64,000 nucleotides of DNA, taken from the NCBI RefSeq assembly GCF_900188445.1, contig NZ_FZOR01000005.1:124001-188000 (forward strand), read 5' to 3'. A program made the translations under genes and the position numbers. The notes below the pieces were generated by a model. The model made no database searches. It saw only the letters and a list, made by a program, of their open reading frames with translations, and was not told the origin of the DNA. The stretch comes from Actinomadura meyerae (GTDB lineage Bacteria; Actinomycetota; Actinomycetes; Streptosporangiales; Streptosporangiaceae). Positions 9,690 to 17,421 of this stretch are shown here, piece after piece. How positions within the stretch are numbered: the first letter of the stretch is position 1; each line of letters opens with the position of its first letter.

Positions 9690-10649
9690 TCAGCTCGCCT
9701 GGGGTTCCTGGGCGGCCGGGCCGGTGCCGGCGTGGTGGTTCGCTCGCAGCTCGATGCGCTCTTGGGACGGCCAGCGGACGTCGTAGGCCCAGCCCGCCTT
9801 CTCCAGGAGCCGGATCAGGGCGGCGCTGGGGTCGGTCTGGCCCTTGAGGACGCCGTGGCGGGCGCTGGTCGGCTCCATGTGGTGCCAGTTGTGCCAGCCC
9901 TCGCCGAAGGTCAGCAGGGCCACCCAGCGGACGTTCGACGAGCGGTCGCGGGTGGGGAACGCCTGGTCGCCGTAGCAGTGCGCGATCGAGTTGACCGACC
10001 AGGTGACGTGGTGGACGACCGCGTAGCGGACGAGGCCGGCCCAGAAGAGCGCCGTCCAGAAGCCCGCCCACGACCAGGTGAGCAGGCCGCCCATCACGGC
10101 GGGCAGCAGGAAGGACGCGGCGGTGATCGCCGGGTAGGCGGCGTCCACCCGGCGGATGTCGCGGTCGGCGAGCAGGTCCGGAACCCAGTGCGCGCGGTTG
10201 GAGCGGTTGCGGGCGCTGTAGAACCAGCCGACCTGGGCGTGCAGCAGGCCGCGCAGCAGCGCGAAGCCGCTGTCGCCGTACGCCCAGGGCGAATGGGGGT
10301 CGCCGGGCTTGTCGGAGTACTTGTGGTGCCTGCGGTGCTCGGCGGCCCACAGTGAGGGCGGCCCTTCCAGGGCCAGGGCCCCCGCGAGCGCGAACGCCAC
10401 CCGGACGGGGCGGGCGCACTTGAAGGAGCGGTGGGTCAGCAGGCGGTGGTAGCCGACGCTGATGCCGAAGATGCTGACGGTGTACATGACCAGGGCGAGC
10501 AGGACGTCCACCGGTCCGACCATGCGCCCCCAAGCCGCCGCCACCGCCGCGATCAGGGCCAGCGGAGGCACGACGACCAGGACGACCAGGTAGGCGTGCC
10601 TGCGGGTGCCGGATACCGGGACCGTCTCCCCCAACGCCCGATCCGCCAT
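9690..10649 (-). CDS. acyl-CoA/acyl-lipid delta-9-type fatty acid desaturase
   Basis: 319-aa integral membrane di-iron desaturase. All three histidine boxes are present: HRLLTHRSF (about residues 68-76), HRRHHKYSD (about 105-113) and WHNWHH (about 251-256). Four to six hydrophobic helices lie around them. It would insert a double bond into a saturated acyl chain using O2 and electrons from ferredoxin or a reductase. It is divergent from the P450/heme dioxygenase operon across a 200-base shared control region, which suggests that it makes the unsaturated chains used there. Regioselectivity cannot be read from sequence. Delta-9 is the commonest for this subfamily. Confidence 0.88.
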   Translation of the reverse strand: MADRALGETVPVSGTRRHAYLVVLVVVPPLALIAAVAAAWGRMVGPVDVLLALVMYTVSIFGISVGYHRLLTHRSFKCARPVRVAFALAGALALEGPPSLWAAEHRRHHKYSDKPGDPHSPWAYGDSGFALLRGLLHAQVGWFYSARNRSNRAHWVPDLLADRDIRRVDAAYPAITAASFLLPAVMGGLLTWSWAGFWTALFWAGLVRYAVVHHVTWSVNSIAHCYGDQAFPTRDRSSNVRWVALLTFGEGWHNWHHMEPTSARHGVLKGQTDPSAALIRLLEKAGWAYDVRWPSQERIELRANHHAGTGPAAQEPQAS

Positions 10650-10775
10650 CCGCGCCTCCCCACCAGCCGGTCCCGCCCACAGGTCGGGCCCATTGAACTG
10701 CGGAGACGCGGTGGACGGCAGTCGCCTGGCAGATAGGCGACCATCACCGAGTGAAGCTATTTAACTACTCAAAGT

Positions 10776-10790
10776 GCCAAATCTCTTGGC
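10776..10790. promoter_or_regulatory. inverted repeat in desaturase/P450 divergent promoter
   Basis: GCCAA-N5-TTGGC, a perfect 5-5-5 inverted repeat about 60 bases upstream of the P450 start and within the 200-base divergent region. The surrounding stretch (10755-10785) is the most AT-rich part of this locus. It could bind a regulator of both the desaturase and the oxygenase operon. No such regulator is encoded next to it. Confidence 0.4.
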
Positions 10791-10850
10791 GGTGACGGTT
10801 TGGACTCTTACTCTCTGGATCCGGCCGATCACGACTTGGGAGCTGATGCC

Positions 10851-12146
10851 ATGCAGCCAGACGGGTACCTCGCCGCCTACGACGCGCTCGTCCAGGCCGA
10901 TCCGGCCGCCGCGCAGGCCCGGCTGGCCGGGTGGCTGCGCACCGAGTGGCGGGAGCTGTTCGCCGAGCTGCGCGCGGACCGTCCCGTCCTCGCGGCGCCG
11001 GCCTTCACCCTGGTCACCCGGCACGCCGACGTGGCGGAGGTGCTGTCGCGGCCGGACGCGTTCCCGGTCAGCGCCTACCGCCCGGCGATGGAGTCCGCGC
11101 TCGGCGCGCCGATCATGCTGACCCGCGACGGTACCCCGATGAACTGGCGGGAGAAGGGCCTGATGCAGGTCATGCTCGCGCCCGAGGACGTGCCCGCCGT
11201 GCGCGCGCTCGCGGGAGAGCTCGCCGACGCGGCGCTGGACGCGGCCGGCGGGGAGCTCGACGCGGTCGGCGCGCTCTTCCGGGGCGTCCCGCTGAAGGTC
11301 TGCGCCCGCTACTTCGGCTTCCCGGGGCCGGACGAGCCGACGCTGTCGCGCTGGTCGCGGGCCGTCATGACCGACGTGACCGCCAACTTCGCCGGCGACC
11401 CCGGGGTGCGCGCGGCGTCGGTCGCGGCGGGCGCGGAGATGATGGCCCACCTGCGCGGCCTGGTCGCCGACCGGCGCGCCGCCGGCGACGGTACCGACGT
11501 GCTCGGCAGGCTGGTCCGCACCCGGCTGCCCGCCGAGCTCGGCTTCGACGACGAGCGCCTCGCGATCAACGTCGCCGGGCTGCTGCTCGGGTTCGTCGAG
11601 AACGCCGCCGGGTCCATGACGAACGTGGTGTCGCTGCTGCTCGGGCAGCCCGAGCTGCACGCCGCCGCCCGCGCGGCCGCCGGCGATCCCGGGCGGTTCG
11701 ACGGCCATGTCTGGGAGGCGCTGCGGTTCGATCCCTTCCTCAAGATGATCGTCCGGTACTGCGCGCGCGACCACGTCCTGCCCAGCGGGGAGACCGTCCG
11801 GGCCGGGGGTCTGGTCCTGGCCGCGGTCGCGTCCGCGATGTTCGACGACGACGCCGTGGAGGACCCGGCCGCCTTCCGTCCCGACCGCGCCGAAGACGCC
11901 TGGATGCACTTCGGGCACGGCCCGCACACCTGCCTGGGCGTGCATCCGGCCCGGGTCGTGATCGCCGAGACCGTCCGCCGGGTCGTGCTGAGACCGGGCC
12001 TGCGCGCCGGCGGGGACGTGCGCCGCGACCGGGACGTCTTCCCCGACTCGTTCCCGCTGCGTTTCGACGCCCCCGCGCGCCTCGACCCTCCGGCACACCT
12101 CGACGCTCCGGCGCACCTCGACGCTCCGGCGCGGGAGGGGGCGTGA
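10851..12146 (+). CDS. cytochrome P450, probable fatty-acid hydroperoxide-metabolising type
   Basis: 431-aa soluble P450. The heme-thiolate loop FGHGPHTCLG gives Cys361 as the ligand, and the K-helix ExxR is EALR (residues 289-292). The I-helix reads GFVENAAGSM (about 247-256). The usual acid-Thr pair for O2 activation is missing and an Asn (251) sits centrally, as in P450s that rearrange hydroperoxides (CYP74, fungal diol synthase domains). ATG 10851 is chosen because GGGAG lies eight bases before it; an in-frame TTG at 10800 has no such site. The C-terminus ends in short LD-P/A-PAH repeats. The stop overlaps the next start (GTGA), so it is translationally coupled to the COX-like dioxygenase. 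Inferred role: isomerise the dioxygenase product. An ordinary monooxygenase remains possible. Confidence 0.88.
   Translation: MQPDGYLAAYDALVQADPAAAQARLAGWLRTEWRELFAELRADRPVLAAPAFTLVTRHADVAEVLSRPDAFPVSAYRPAMESALGAPIMLTRDGTPMNWREKGLMQVMLAPEDVPAVRALAGELADAALDAAGGELDAVGALFRGVPLKVCARYFGFPGPDEPTLSRWSRAVMTDVTANFAGDPGVRAASVAAGAEMMAHLRGLVADRRAAGDGTDVLGRLVRTRLPAELGFDDERLAINVAGLLLGFVENAAGSMTNVVSLLLGQPELHAAARAAAGDPGRFDGHVWEALRFDPFLKMIVRYCARDHVLPSGETVRAGGLVLAAVASAMFDDDAVEDPAAFRPDRAEDAWMHFGHGPHTCLGVHPARVVIAETVRRVVLRPGLRAGGDVRRDRDVFPDSFPLRFDAPARLDPPAHLDAPAHLDAPAREGA
12083..12134 (+). repeat. short tandem repeat encoding the P450 C-terminal tail
   Basis: About three copies of an 18-base unit (core CACCTCGACGCTCCGGCG) in frame at the 3' end of the P450 gene. 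The tail they encode is A/P/L/D/H-rich and lies outside the P450 fold. Likely slippage expansion. It could act as a flexible linker toward the partner enzyme. Confidence 0.7.
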
Positions 12147-13741
12147 CCGTGGCAGAGTCCCGTCCGAAGAGCGCCCGCGGCTTCGCGTCCGACGGCGCCC
12201 GCAACCGGCTGCGGTTCCTGGCGGTCACCCGCGGCCGGCCGCTGTGGCGGCTCGCCGAGTCGTCCACCGCGCTGCGCCGCCGCATCAACGCCGCCGTGAT
12301 CGACCAGGCCGTCCGGGAGATGCCGCCGCGGCCCGAGCCGCTGAGCACGATGGCGCCGTACACGTCGTGGTCGTCGCTGACCGACCGCACCTACAGCGGC
12401 CGGCACCTGCCGCCCGTCCCCGACCAGGAGACCGGCCGCCCGACCGTCGAGCGCGCCGCCGACCTGTTCACCCGGGACGGGGAGATGGTGCCCTGCCCGC
12501 GGTCCACGGTCCTGTTCGCCTACTTCGCGCAGTGGTTCACCGACGGGTTCCTGCGCGGGGAGTCCGAGGAGCCCCGCGACCCGCGCCGCAGCACGTCCAA
12601 CCACGAGATCGACCTCAACCCGCTGTACGGGCTGACCCCGGAGGCCACCGACGCCGTCCGCCTGCACGAGGGCGGGCTGCTGAAGAGCCAGCTGCTCAAC
12701 GGCGGCGAGTTCCCGCCGTACCTGTGCGAGAACGGCAAGGTCAAGCCGGAGTTCTCGGCGCTGACGGCGGTCCGCATGGACATGCTGACCGACGCGCGGC
12801 GCGACACCCTGTTCGCGACCGGCGGCGACCGCGGCAACGTCCAGGTCGGCTTCACGATGATGACGGTGCTGTTCCTGCGCGAGCACAACCGGGTCGCCCG
12901 GACGCTCGCGAAGGAGAACCCCGGCTGGGACGACGAGCGGCTCTTCCAGACCGCCCGCAACATCGTCATCGTCGAGGTCATCCGGCTGGTCGTCGAGGAG
13001 TACATCAACCACATCACGCCGTACCACTTCCGGTTCCTGCTCGACCCCCGCCTCAGCCGGATGCTGCGGCGGGCGCCCTGGCACCGCCAGAACTGGGCGT
13101 CGGTCGAGTTCAACCTCGTCTACCGCTGGCACAGCCTCATCCCGTCCAGCCTGGTCGTCGGCGACACCGAACTGCCCACGGCCAGGACGCTGTTCGGCGG
13201 AGACCTGATCCCCGGCCCCGGGCTCGGCCGGCTGTTCGAGGACGCCTCCGAGCAGCGCGCCGGACGCATCGGCCTGTTCAACACCGACCCGGTCCTGCGC
13301 GACGTCGAGGTCTCCTCGATCGCCGACGCCCGCGCGCTGCAACTCGCGCCCTACAACGACTACCGCGCCCACTGCCGGTTCCCGAGGGCGCGGGACTTCG
13401 CCCAGGTCTCGGGCGACCCGCGCGTGCGGGAGGCCCTCGCCGACCGGTACCGGAGCGTGGACGACCTGGAGCTGTACGTCGGGCTGTTCGCGGAGGAGCC
13501 GGGCTCGCCCGCCGCCGTCCTGCCGCCCCTCCTCACCAAGATCATCGCGATCGACGCGTTCTCGCAGGCGCTCACCAACCCGCTGCTGGCCCCGCGGGTG
13601 CTGACCGCCGCGACCTTCACCCCCGGCGGCCTGCGGACGATCGCCGCGACCCGCACCCTCGGCGACGTGGTCGCCCGCAACACCCCCGAGGACCCGCGGC
13701 CCCGGTTCGTGAGCATGACGTGGCGGGGAGCCCTGCGATGA
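12143..13741 (+). CDS. cyclooxygenase-like heme dioxygenase (animal-type peroxidase superfamily)
   Basis: 532 aa with strong COX/Ppo-type features. FNLVYRWHSLIPSS matches the COX block FNHLYHWHPLMPDS, so Tyr327 corresponds to the catalytic radical Tyr385 and His330 to the proximal heme ligand His388. LREHNRVARTLAKENPGWDD and LFQTARNIVIVEVIRLVVEE also align closely with COX. FAQWFTDGF keeps the distal Gln (130) but has Asp134 where COX has the distal His207. Arg58 is a plausible Arg120 counterpart. No EGF-like or membrane-binding segment and no signal peptide are seen. It would add O2 to an unsaturated fatty acid to give a hydroperoxide, with weakened peroxidase activity. GTG start and TGA stop overlap both neighbours by four bases, so three proteins are made in step. 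Confidence 0.9.
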   Translation: MTVAESRPKSARGFASDGARNRLRFLAVTRGRPLWRLAESSTALRRRINAAVIDQAVREMPPRPEPLSTMAPYTSWSSLTDRTYSGRHLPPVPDQETGRPTVERAADLFTRDGEMVPCPRSTVLFAYFAQWFTDGFLRGESEEPRDPRRSTSNHEIDLNPLYGLTPEATDAVRLHEGGLLKSQLLNGGEFPPYLCENGKVKPEFSALTAVRMDMLTDARRDTLFATGGDRGNVQVGFTMMTVLFLREHNRVARTLAKENPGWDDERLFQTARNIVIVEVIRLVVEEYINHITPYHFRFLLDPRLSRMLRRAPWHRQNWASVEFNLVYRWHSLIPSSLVVGDTELPTARTLFGGDLIPGPGLGRLFEDASEQRAGRIGLFNTDPVLRDVEVSSIADARALQLAPYNDYRAHCRFPRARDFAQVSGDPRVREALADRYRSVDDLELYVGLFAEEPGSPAAVLPPLLTKIIAIDAFSQALTNPLLAPRVLTAATFTPGGLRTIAATRTLGDVVARNTPEDPRPRFVSMTWRGALR

Positions 13742-15879
13742 CCGCCGAGAGCGTCGTCCCGGGCGCGCTTCTCCCGGAGGCCGCGCGGGAGCTGGCCGAA
13801 ATCGCGAACACGCTCCGCGAGGCGTCCGTGCACGCCACGGCCGCGCTGTCCGACCCGCAGGTCGCCGCGGCGGTGTGCCGCGCGCCGCGGGACGGGTGGC
13901 GGGCGCAGCGGGCGCTGGCCCGCGCCGTCACCGACCCGGCCGGGCTCGGCTGGGCCCCGGCGGGCGGCGTGCTCGGCGTCCTCGGCGCCAAGCTCGGCGG
14001 GTTCGCCGGGGCGCCGAGCCTGCCCGTCGCGGTCATGACCACGTCGCTGCGGCTCCGCATCGCCGCGGTCGCCCTCGCCGAGCCCGCGCTCACCGGCGAC
14101 CCGCTCGTCCGGCGGCTGATCGAGGCGGCCGGGGAGGGCCGCGCGGGCGTGCTCGGCGCGCTGCGCGACCTGGTCGCCGACCGCGGCGCGGCGGGCGCGC
14201 TGAGCGCCGTGGCCCCGGTGTTCGGCGAGGTCCTCGCGCTGCGCGCGCTGCTCGACCGCAACCCGCTGAACGACCGCACCGCCTGGCTCATCGCCACCGG
14301 CGCGGGCGCCGCGACCGCCGACCCGGTGACCGGGCTCAGCAACCGCGCCATCGCCCGGCTGGACCGGGGCCGCGGCGGCGCCGTGCGCGCCGAGCCGGCC
14401 CCGGCGGAGGCCGCGCTGTTCTGCTCCGAGGCGTCCCTGCCCGGCCTGCTCGGCGACCTCGTCGCGATCGGGCCGACCGGCCGCGCGCTGCTGCTCACCG
14501 TGCGCGGGCCGGACGGCGCCGAGCGGTACGTCCTGCTGGCGCCGGGGATGCGGCTCGGCGCACCCGACGGCGAGTCACCCGCCGACCTGCTCGGCGCGTT
14601 CAGCAGCACCGTCCAGGACAGCGGCCCCTACAGCCGCGCCCTCGCCAAGGCCATCGACGACTACCGGATCCCGGAGGGCGCCGACCTCGCCCTCATCGGC
14701 CACAGCGCCGGCGGCGCGGCGGTCATGAGCCTCAGCCAGGACGCCGCGCTCAGCGCCCGCTTCCGGATCACCCACGTCATCACGATCGGGTCGCCGATCG
14801 ACTTCAAGGACCCCGCCGACCCGCAGACCTGGGTCGCCAGCGTCACCAACCGGCACGACATCATCCCGAGCCTCGACGGGCAGGGCGCGGGGAACTGCTT
14901 CACCGACCGGCCCGGACGGTACGTCGTGGACTACACCGACCCGACGCACCTGTTCCCCGCCTGCCACCGGCTTGAGCACTACGCGGCCAACATCGAGCAC
15001 GACCTCCCCGAGGCGCGCGCGCACATCGAACAACAGCTCGCGCCTTACTGCGGCCCCGTCCTCCACCGGCGGCTCTACCAGCTCTACGACAACGCCCGCC
15101 GTCCGGAGGGCTTCCCCTTCCTGACGGTCGCCGCCCGAGCCGAGCCCACGCCGGACGGCCCGGTGGAGTTGCCCGTACGAACGTCGGACGCGGCGACTCT
15201 CACTGCTTGGTTCGCGGTCGACGCCGCTTCGGCCGCAGCCGTCCTGGGGGAAGCCGACGGAGCGGTCCCCGTGCGGGCCGGTGCGCGGGCGCTGGCCGCG
15301 CTGACCGTCCACGACCACCGCGCGAGCACGCTCGGGCCGCACCGCGAGGTCACCCTCGGGCTGCTCGTCCACGACCCGTGGTGCCCCCGGCCGCTCGGCG
15401 TCTGGTTCGGCCTGCTGCGCCGCCCGCACCTGCGCGGCGCCGGCCTGTGGACGCTCGCGACCGCGCTGAGCACTCCCGCCGCCGGCGCCGCCCACCGGCA
15501 CCTGTGGAGCGAGCACGCCGCCACCGCCCCGATCCACGTCCGCCTGGACGGCCGGGCCACCGCGCTCACGGTCGGCGCCCCGGACGCCCCCGTCCTGGCC
15601 TTCGCCGGGCCGCTCGGCCCGAGCAGCCCGGGACGCTCCGGTGACCTGGTCGTCTACTCCACGCTCGCGGGCGAGACGCTGCGGACGCTCGTCCACACCC
15701 ATGGCCAGGCCAGGCTGCATCCCGCGCCCCAGGCCAGGCCGGAAGCCGGGGCGGGCGACGACCCGCTGGCAGTCCGGCTGCGCGCCCTCGGCTTGGACGG
15801 CGCCCGTCCGATCCTCTGCATCGGCAGCCCGCACCGGATGCTCCGGCGCGATGCGGGCTCCCCCGTCTTCCCCGCTTAG
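13738..15879 (+). CDS. alpha/beta-hydrolase lipase fused to an acetoacetate-decarboxylase-like domain
   Basis: 713 aa. Residues about 200-440 carry a lipase-like alpha/beta-hydrolase with nucleophile elbow LIGHSAGG (Ser323). A likely acid is in NRHDIIPSLDG and a His in CHRLEHY. ITIGSPIDF and the acid segment resemble class-3 lipases. Residues 1-200 are helical and unrecognised. The C-terminal part (about 460-713) contains VHDHRASTLGPHREVTLGLL, which resembles the acetoacetate decarboxylase fold, but this part has no Lys and so no Schiff-base residue. There is no signal peptide. ATGA overlap with the dioxygenase suggests that it releases fatty acids for, or handles products of, that enzyme. 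The C-terminal assignment is tentative. Confidence 0.75.
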   Translation: MTAESVVPGALLPEAARELAEIANTLREASVHATAALSDPQVAAAVCRAPRDGWRAQRALARAVTDPAGLGWAPAGGVLGVLGAKLGGFAGAPSLPVAVMTTSLRLRIAAVALAEPALTGDPLVRRLIEAAGEGRAGVLGALRDLVADRGAAGALSAVAPVFGEVLALRALLDRNPLNDRTAWLIATGAGAATADPVTGLSNRAIARLDRGRGGAVRAEPAPAEAALFCSEASLPGLLGDLVAIGPTGRALLLTVRGPDGAERYVLLAPGMRLGAPDGESPADLLGAFSSTVQDSGPYSRALAKAIDDYRIPEGADLALIGHSAGGAAVMSLSQDAALSARFRITHVITIGSPIDFKDPADPQTWVASVTNRHDIIPSLDGQGAGNCFTDRPGRYVVDYTDPTHLFPACHRLEHYAANIEHDLPEARAHIEQQLAPYCGPVLHRRLYQLYDNARRPEGFPFLTVAARAEPTPDGPVELPVRTSDAATLTAWFAVDAASAAAVLGEADGAVPVRAGARALAALTVHDHRASTLGPHREVTLGLLVHDPWCPRPLGVWFGLLRRPHLRGAGLWTLATALSTPAAGAAHRHLWSEHAATAPIHVRLDGRATALTVGAPDAPVLAFAGPLGPSSPGRSGDLVVYSTLAGETLRTLVHTHGQARLHPAPQARPEAGAGDDPLAVRLRALGLDGARPILCIGSPHRMLRRDAGSPVFPA

Positions 15880-15888
15880 GAGGCCGCT

Positions 15889-16176
15889 TTGCCCGCCCGC
15901 CGCTCGGTCGCCGAGTCCGCCGCCCTGCTGCGCGCCGACGCCGAGGCCGTCGAACACGCCGCGGCCCGCCTGCGCGCCCTGGTCGAGCGCCTGAAGGACG
16001 ACCCGGCGACGCCGCCATGGTTCACCGCCGCGGCCGAAGCCCACATCGCGGCCGCCACGACCGCCGCCACCGACCTGGCGAGCGCCGCCGCCCACCTGCG
16101 CAGCCTGTCCCACTCGGCCGAGCGTCCCGCCGTCCCTCCTCCCCGCGCACCGGTCGGCCGCCGCGCGGGCGACTGA
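15889..16176 (+). CDS. small helical protein of the oxygenase operon, function unknown
   Basis: 95-aa product with a TTG start five bases after a perfect AGGAGG (15878-15883) that overlaps the lipase stop codon. It is therefore very likely translated as the fourth operon gene. Residues 1-75 are Ala-rich and amphipathic helical (SAALLRADAEAVEHAAARLR). The tail is Pro/Arg-rich and probably disordered. No domain is recognised. The helical pattern resembles small ESX/WXG-like or PE-like helical proteins only in general shape, without a WxG motif. Possible roles are a scaffold or lipid-binding helper for the oxygenases. Confidence 0.6.
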   Translation: MPARRSVAESAALLRADAEAVEHAAARLRALVERLKDDPATPPWFTAAAEAHIAAATTAATDLASAAAHLRSLSHSAERPAVPPPRAPVGRRAGD

Positions 16177-16208
16177 CCGCGAGCCGTACCCCGGCGAGGC
16201 GCCGCCGC

Positions 16209-16244
16209 CCCCGCTGATCCGGGGATATGCCCGCGACCCGCGGG
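16209..16244 (+). terminator. tandem hairpins ending the oxygenase operon
   Basis: Two adjacent GC stems, CCCCG-N6-CGGGG (16209-16224) and CCCGCG-N3-CGCGGG (16230-16244), lie 33 bases after the last gene and before the next promoter. There is no T-tract, as is usual in actinomycetes. Confidence 0.5.
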
Positions 16245-16257
16245 GGAAACGATCGGC

Positions 16258-16273
16258 GAACATTCAGATGTTC
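16258..16273. promoter_or_regulatory. operator 1 of the TetR-fusion/PPDK-like operon
   Basis: Perfect inverted repeat GAACAT-N4-ATGTTC about 57 bases before the TetR start, next to a second ACATC...GATGT site. The position, overlapping the likely promoter, suggests autoregulation by the TetR-fusion protein encoded just downstream. Confidence 0.6.
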
Positions 16274-16288
16274 ACATCATCCGGATGT
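16274..16288. promoter_or_regulatory. operator 2 of the TetR-fusion/PPDK-like operon
   Basis: ACATC-N5-GATGT, containing the perfect palindrome CATCCGGATG (16278-16287). It directly abuts operator 1 and shares its ACAT/ATGT arms. A -10-like TATGGT follows at about 16295, so a bound repressor would block the polymerase. Confidence 0.55.
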
Positions 16289-16329
16289 TGCGAGTATGGT
16301 GGCGCCATGCGGAACGCCGAGGAGGCCCG

Positions 16330-17421
16330 ATGGTGCGGTTGACGCGGGCTCAGCAGCAGGCTCGGACGCGGGCCGCCGTGCTCGCGGCGGCGGAGGAGGA
16401 GTTCACGGAGCACGGGTTCGCCGCCGCCAAGGTCGACCGCATCGCCGACCGCGCCGAGCTGACGCGCGGCGCCGTGTACTCGAACTTCCCGAGCAAGCGG
16501 TCGCTGTATCTGGCGGTGCTGCTCGCCTCCGTCGAGCGCGAGGCCGCGGCCGGGACGCCGGGTCCGGCCGAGCCCCTCGACCTGGCGGACGGTGCGGAGG
16601 CGTTCGCCCGCGCCTGGCTCGAACGGCTGCCCCTGGCGGGCGACACCCCCGACGCAGGGAGGGTGCGGTCGCGGTCGCTGACTGGGGTGTTCGAGGACGA
16701 GCCCGGCCGCGCCGCCATGGCCGGGCTCGCCAGGCTGGACGGTCTGCTGGTGGCGCTCGCCCTGGAGTCGTGCCGGGCACCGCGTCCGGGACGGCGGGTG
16801 CGGCTCGCGGAGCTGCTCCTGACGCTGCTGCACGGCGCCGGGCATCTGGCCGAGACGGCGCCCGGCTTCGGTGACCCGTTCGACGTGGCCCGCGCCTGCC
16901 GGCGGCTCGCCGCCGACGCGCCGGACGACGCGTGGGACCCACCGCACCTTCCCTACGTCGCCGCGCCGCGTTCGTGCCGCGATGCGTGGACGCCGCCCGC
17001 CGGTCTGACGGACGCGCTCACCGGCCGGGCCGTGGACTTCGACGACGGTGTCATCGTGGTCCTCGGCACGGGCCGCCTCGGTGCGGCCGAGGAGGCGGTG
17101 CGCGCGGCCCGGCCGGGGGAGGCCGCCACCGTGGCGGTGGTGACGGACGACCCGGCCGAGACCGGGGCGCTCGTCCGGCTGCGGATCACCGACCTCGCCG
17201 GATGCCTGCGGCGGGCGTTCGGGCCCGATGCCGGTCTGCCGCTGCGGCTCGTCCTCGACGACCGGGGCGCGCTCGCGACCGCCATCGGCGCCGGGACGGC
17301 CGCGGACACCGAGGCCGCCGTCCGCGTCCAGGACGGCGCGATCATCGCGCGGGCCTCGGGGAGGGGCGCCGGGTACGCGGCGGCGACCGCCGGGCGGCCC
17401 GCCGGAACGGAGCGGGCATGA
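16330..17421 (+). CDS. TetR-family regulator with an extra C-terminal thioredoxin-like domain
   Basis: 363 aa, much longer than the usual 190-220. An N-terminal TetR HTH (residues 5-50: TRAAVLAAAEEEFTEHGFAA, then ELTRGAVYSNFPSKRSLYLA) and a helical ligand domain to about 195 are followed by about 165 extra residues. That extension has an alternating beta/alpha pattern (VIVVLGTGRLGAAEEAVRAA, ATVAVVTDD, PLRLVLDDRGALATAIGAG) resembling a thioredoxin or peroxiredoxin fold without the CxxC pair. ATG 16330 is chosen because GAGGAGG precedes it. The stop overlaps the next start (ATGA). Two palindromes upstream look like its own operators. The role of the extra domain in sensing is inferred. Confidence 0.8.
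   Translation: MVRLTRAQQQARTRAAVLAAAEEEFTEHGFAAAKVDRIADRAELTRGAVYSNFPSKRSLYLAVLLASVEREAAAGTPGPAEPLDLADGAEAFARAWLERLPLAGDTPDAGRVRSRSLTGVFEDEPGRAAMAGLARLDGLLVALALESCRAPRPGRRVRLAELLLTLLHGAGHLAETAPGFGDPFDVARACRRLAADAPDDAWDPPHLPYVAAPRSCRDAWTPPAGLTDALTGRAVDFDDGVIVVLGTGRLGAAEEAVRAARPGEAATVAVVTDDPAETGALVRLRITDLAGCLRRAFGPDAGLPLRLVLDDRGALATAIGAGTAADTEAAVRVQDGAIIARASGRGAGYAAATAGRPAGTERA

Noticed and set aside
10800..10850. Longer P450 N-terminus from TTG 10800
   Set aside because: No ribosome site at the TTG, while ATG 10851 has GGGAG at ideal spacing and the added residues fall in the promoter region.
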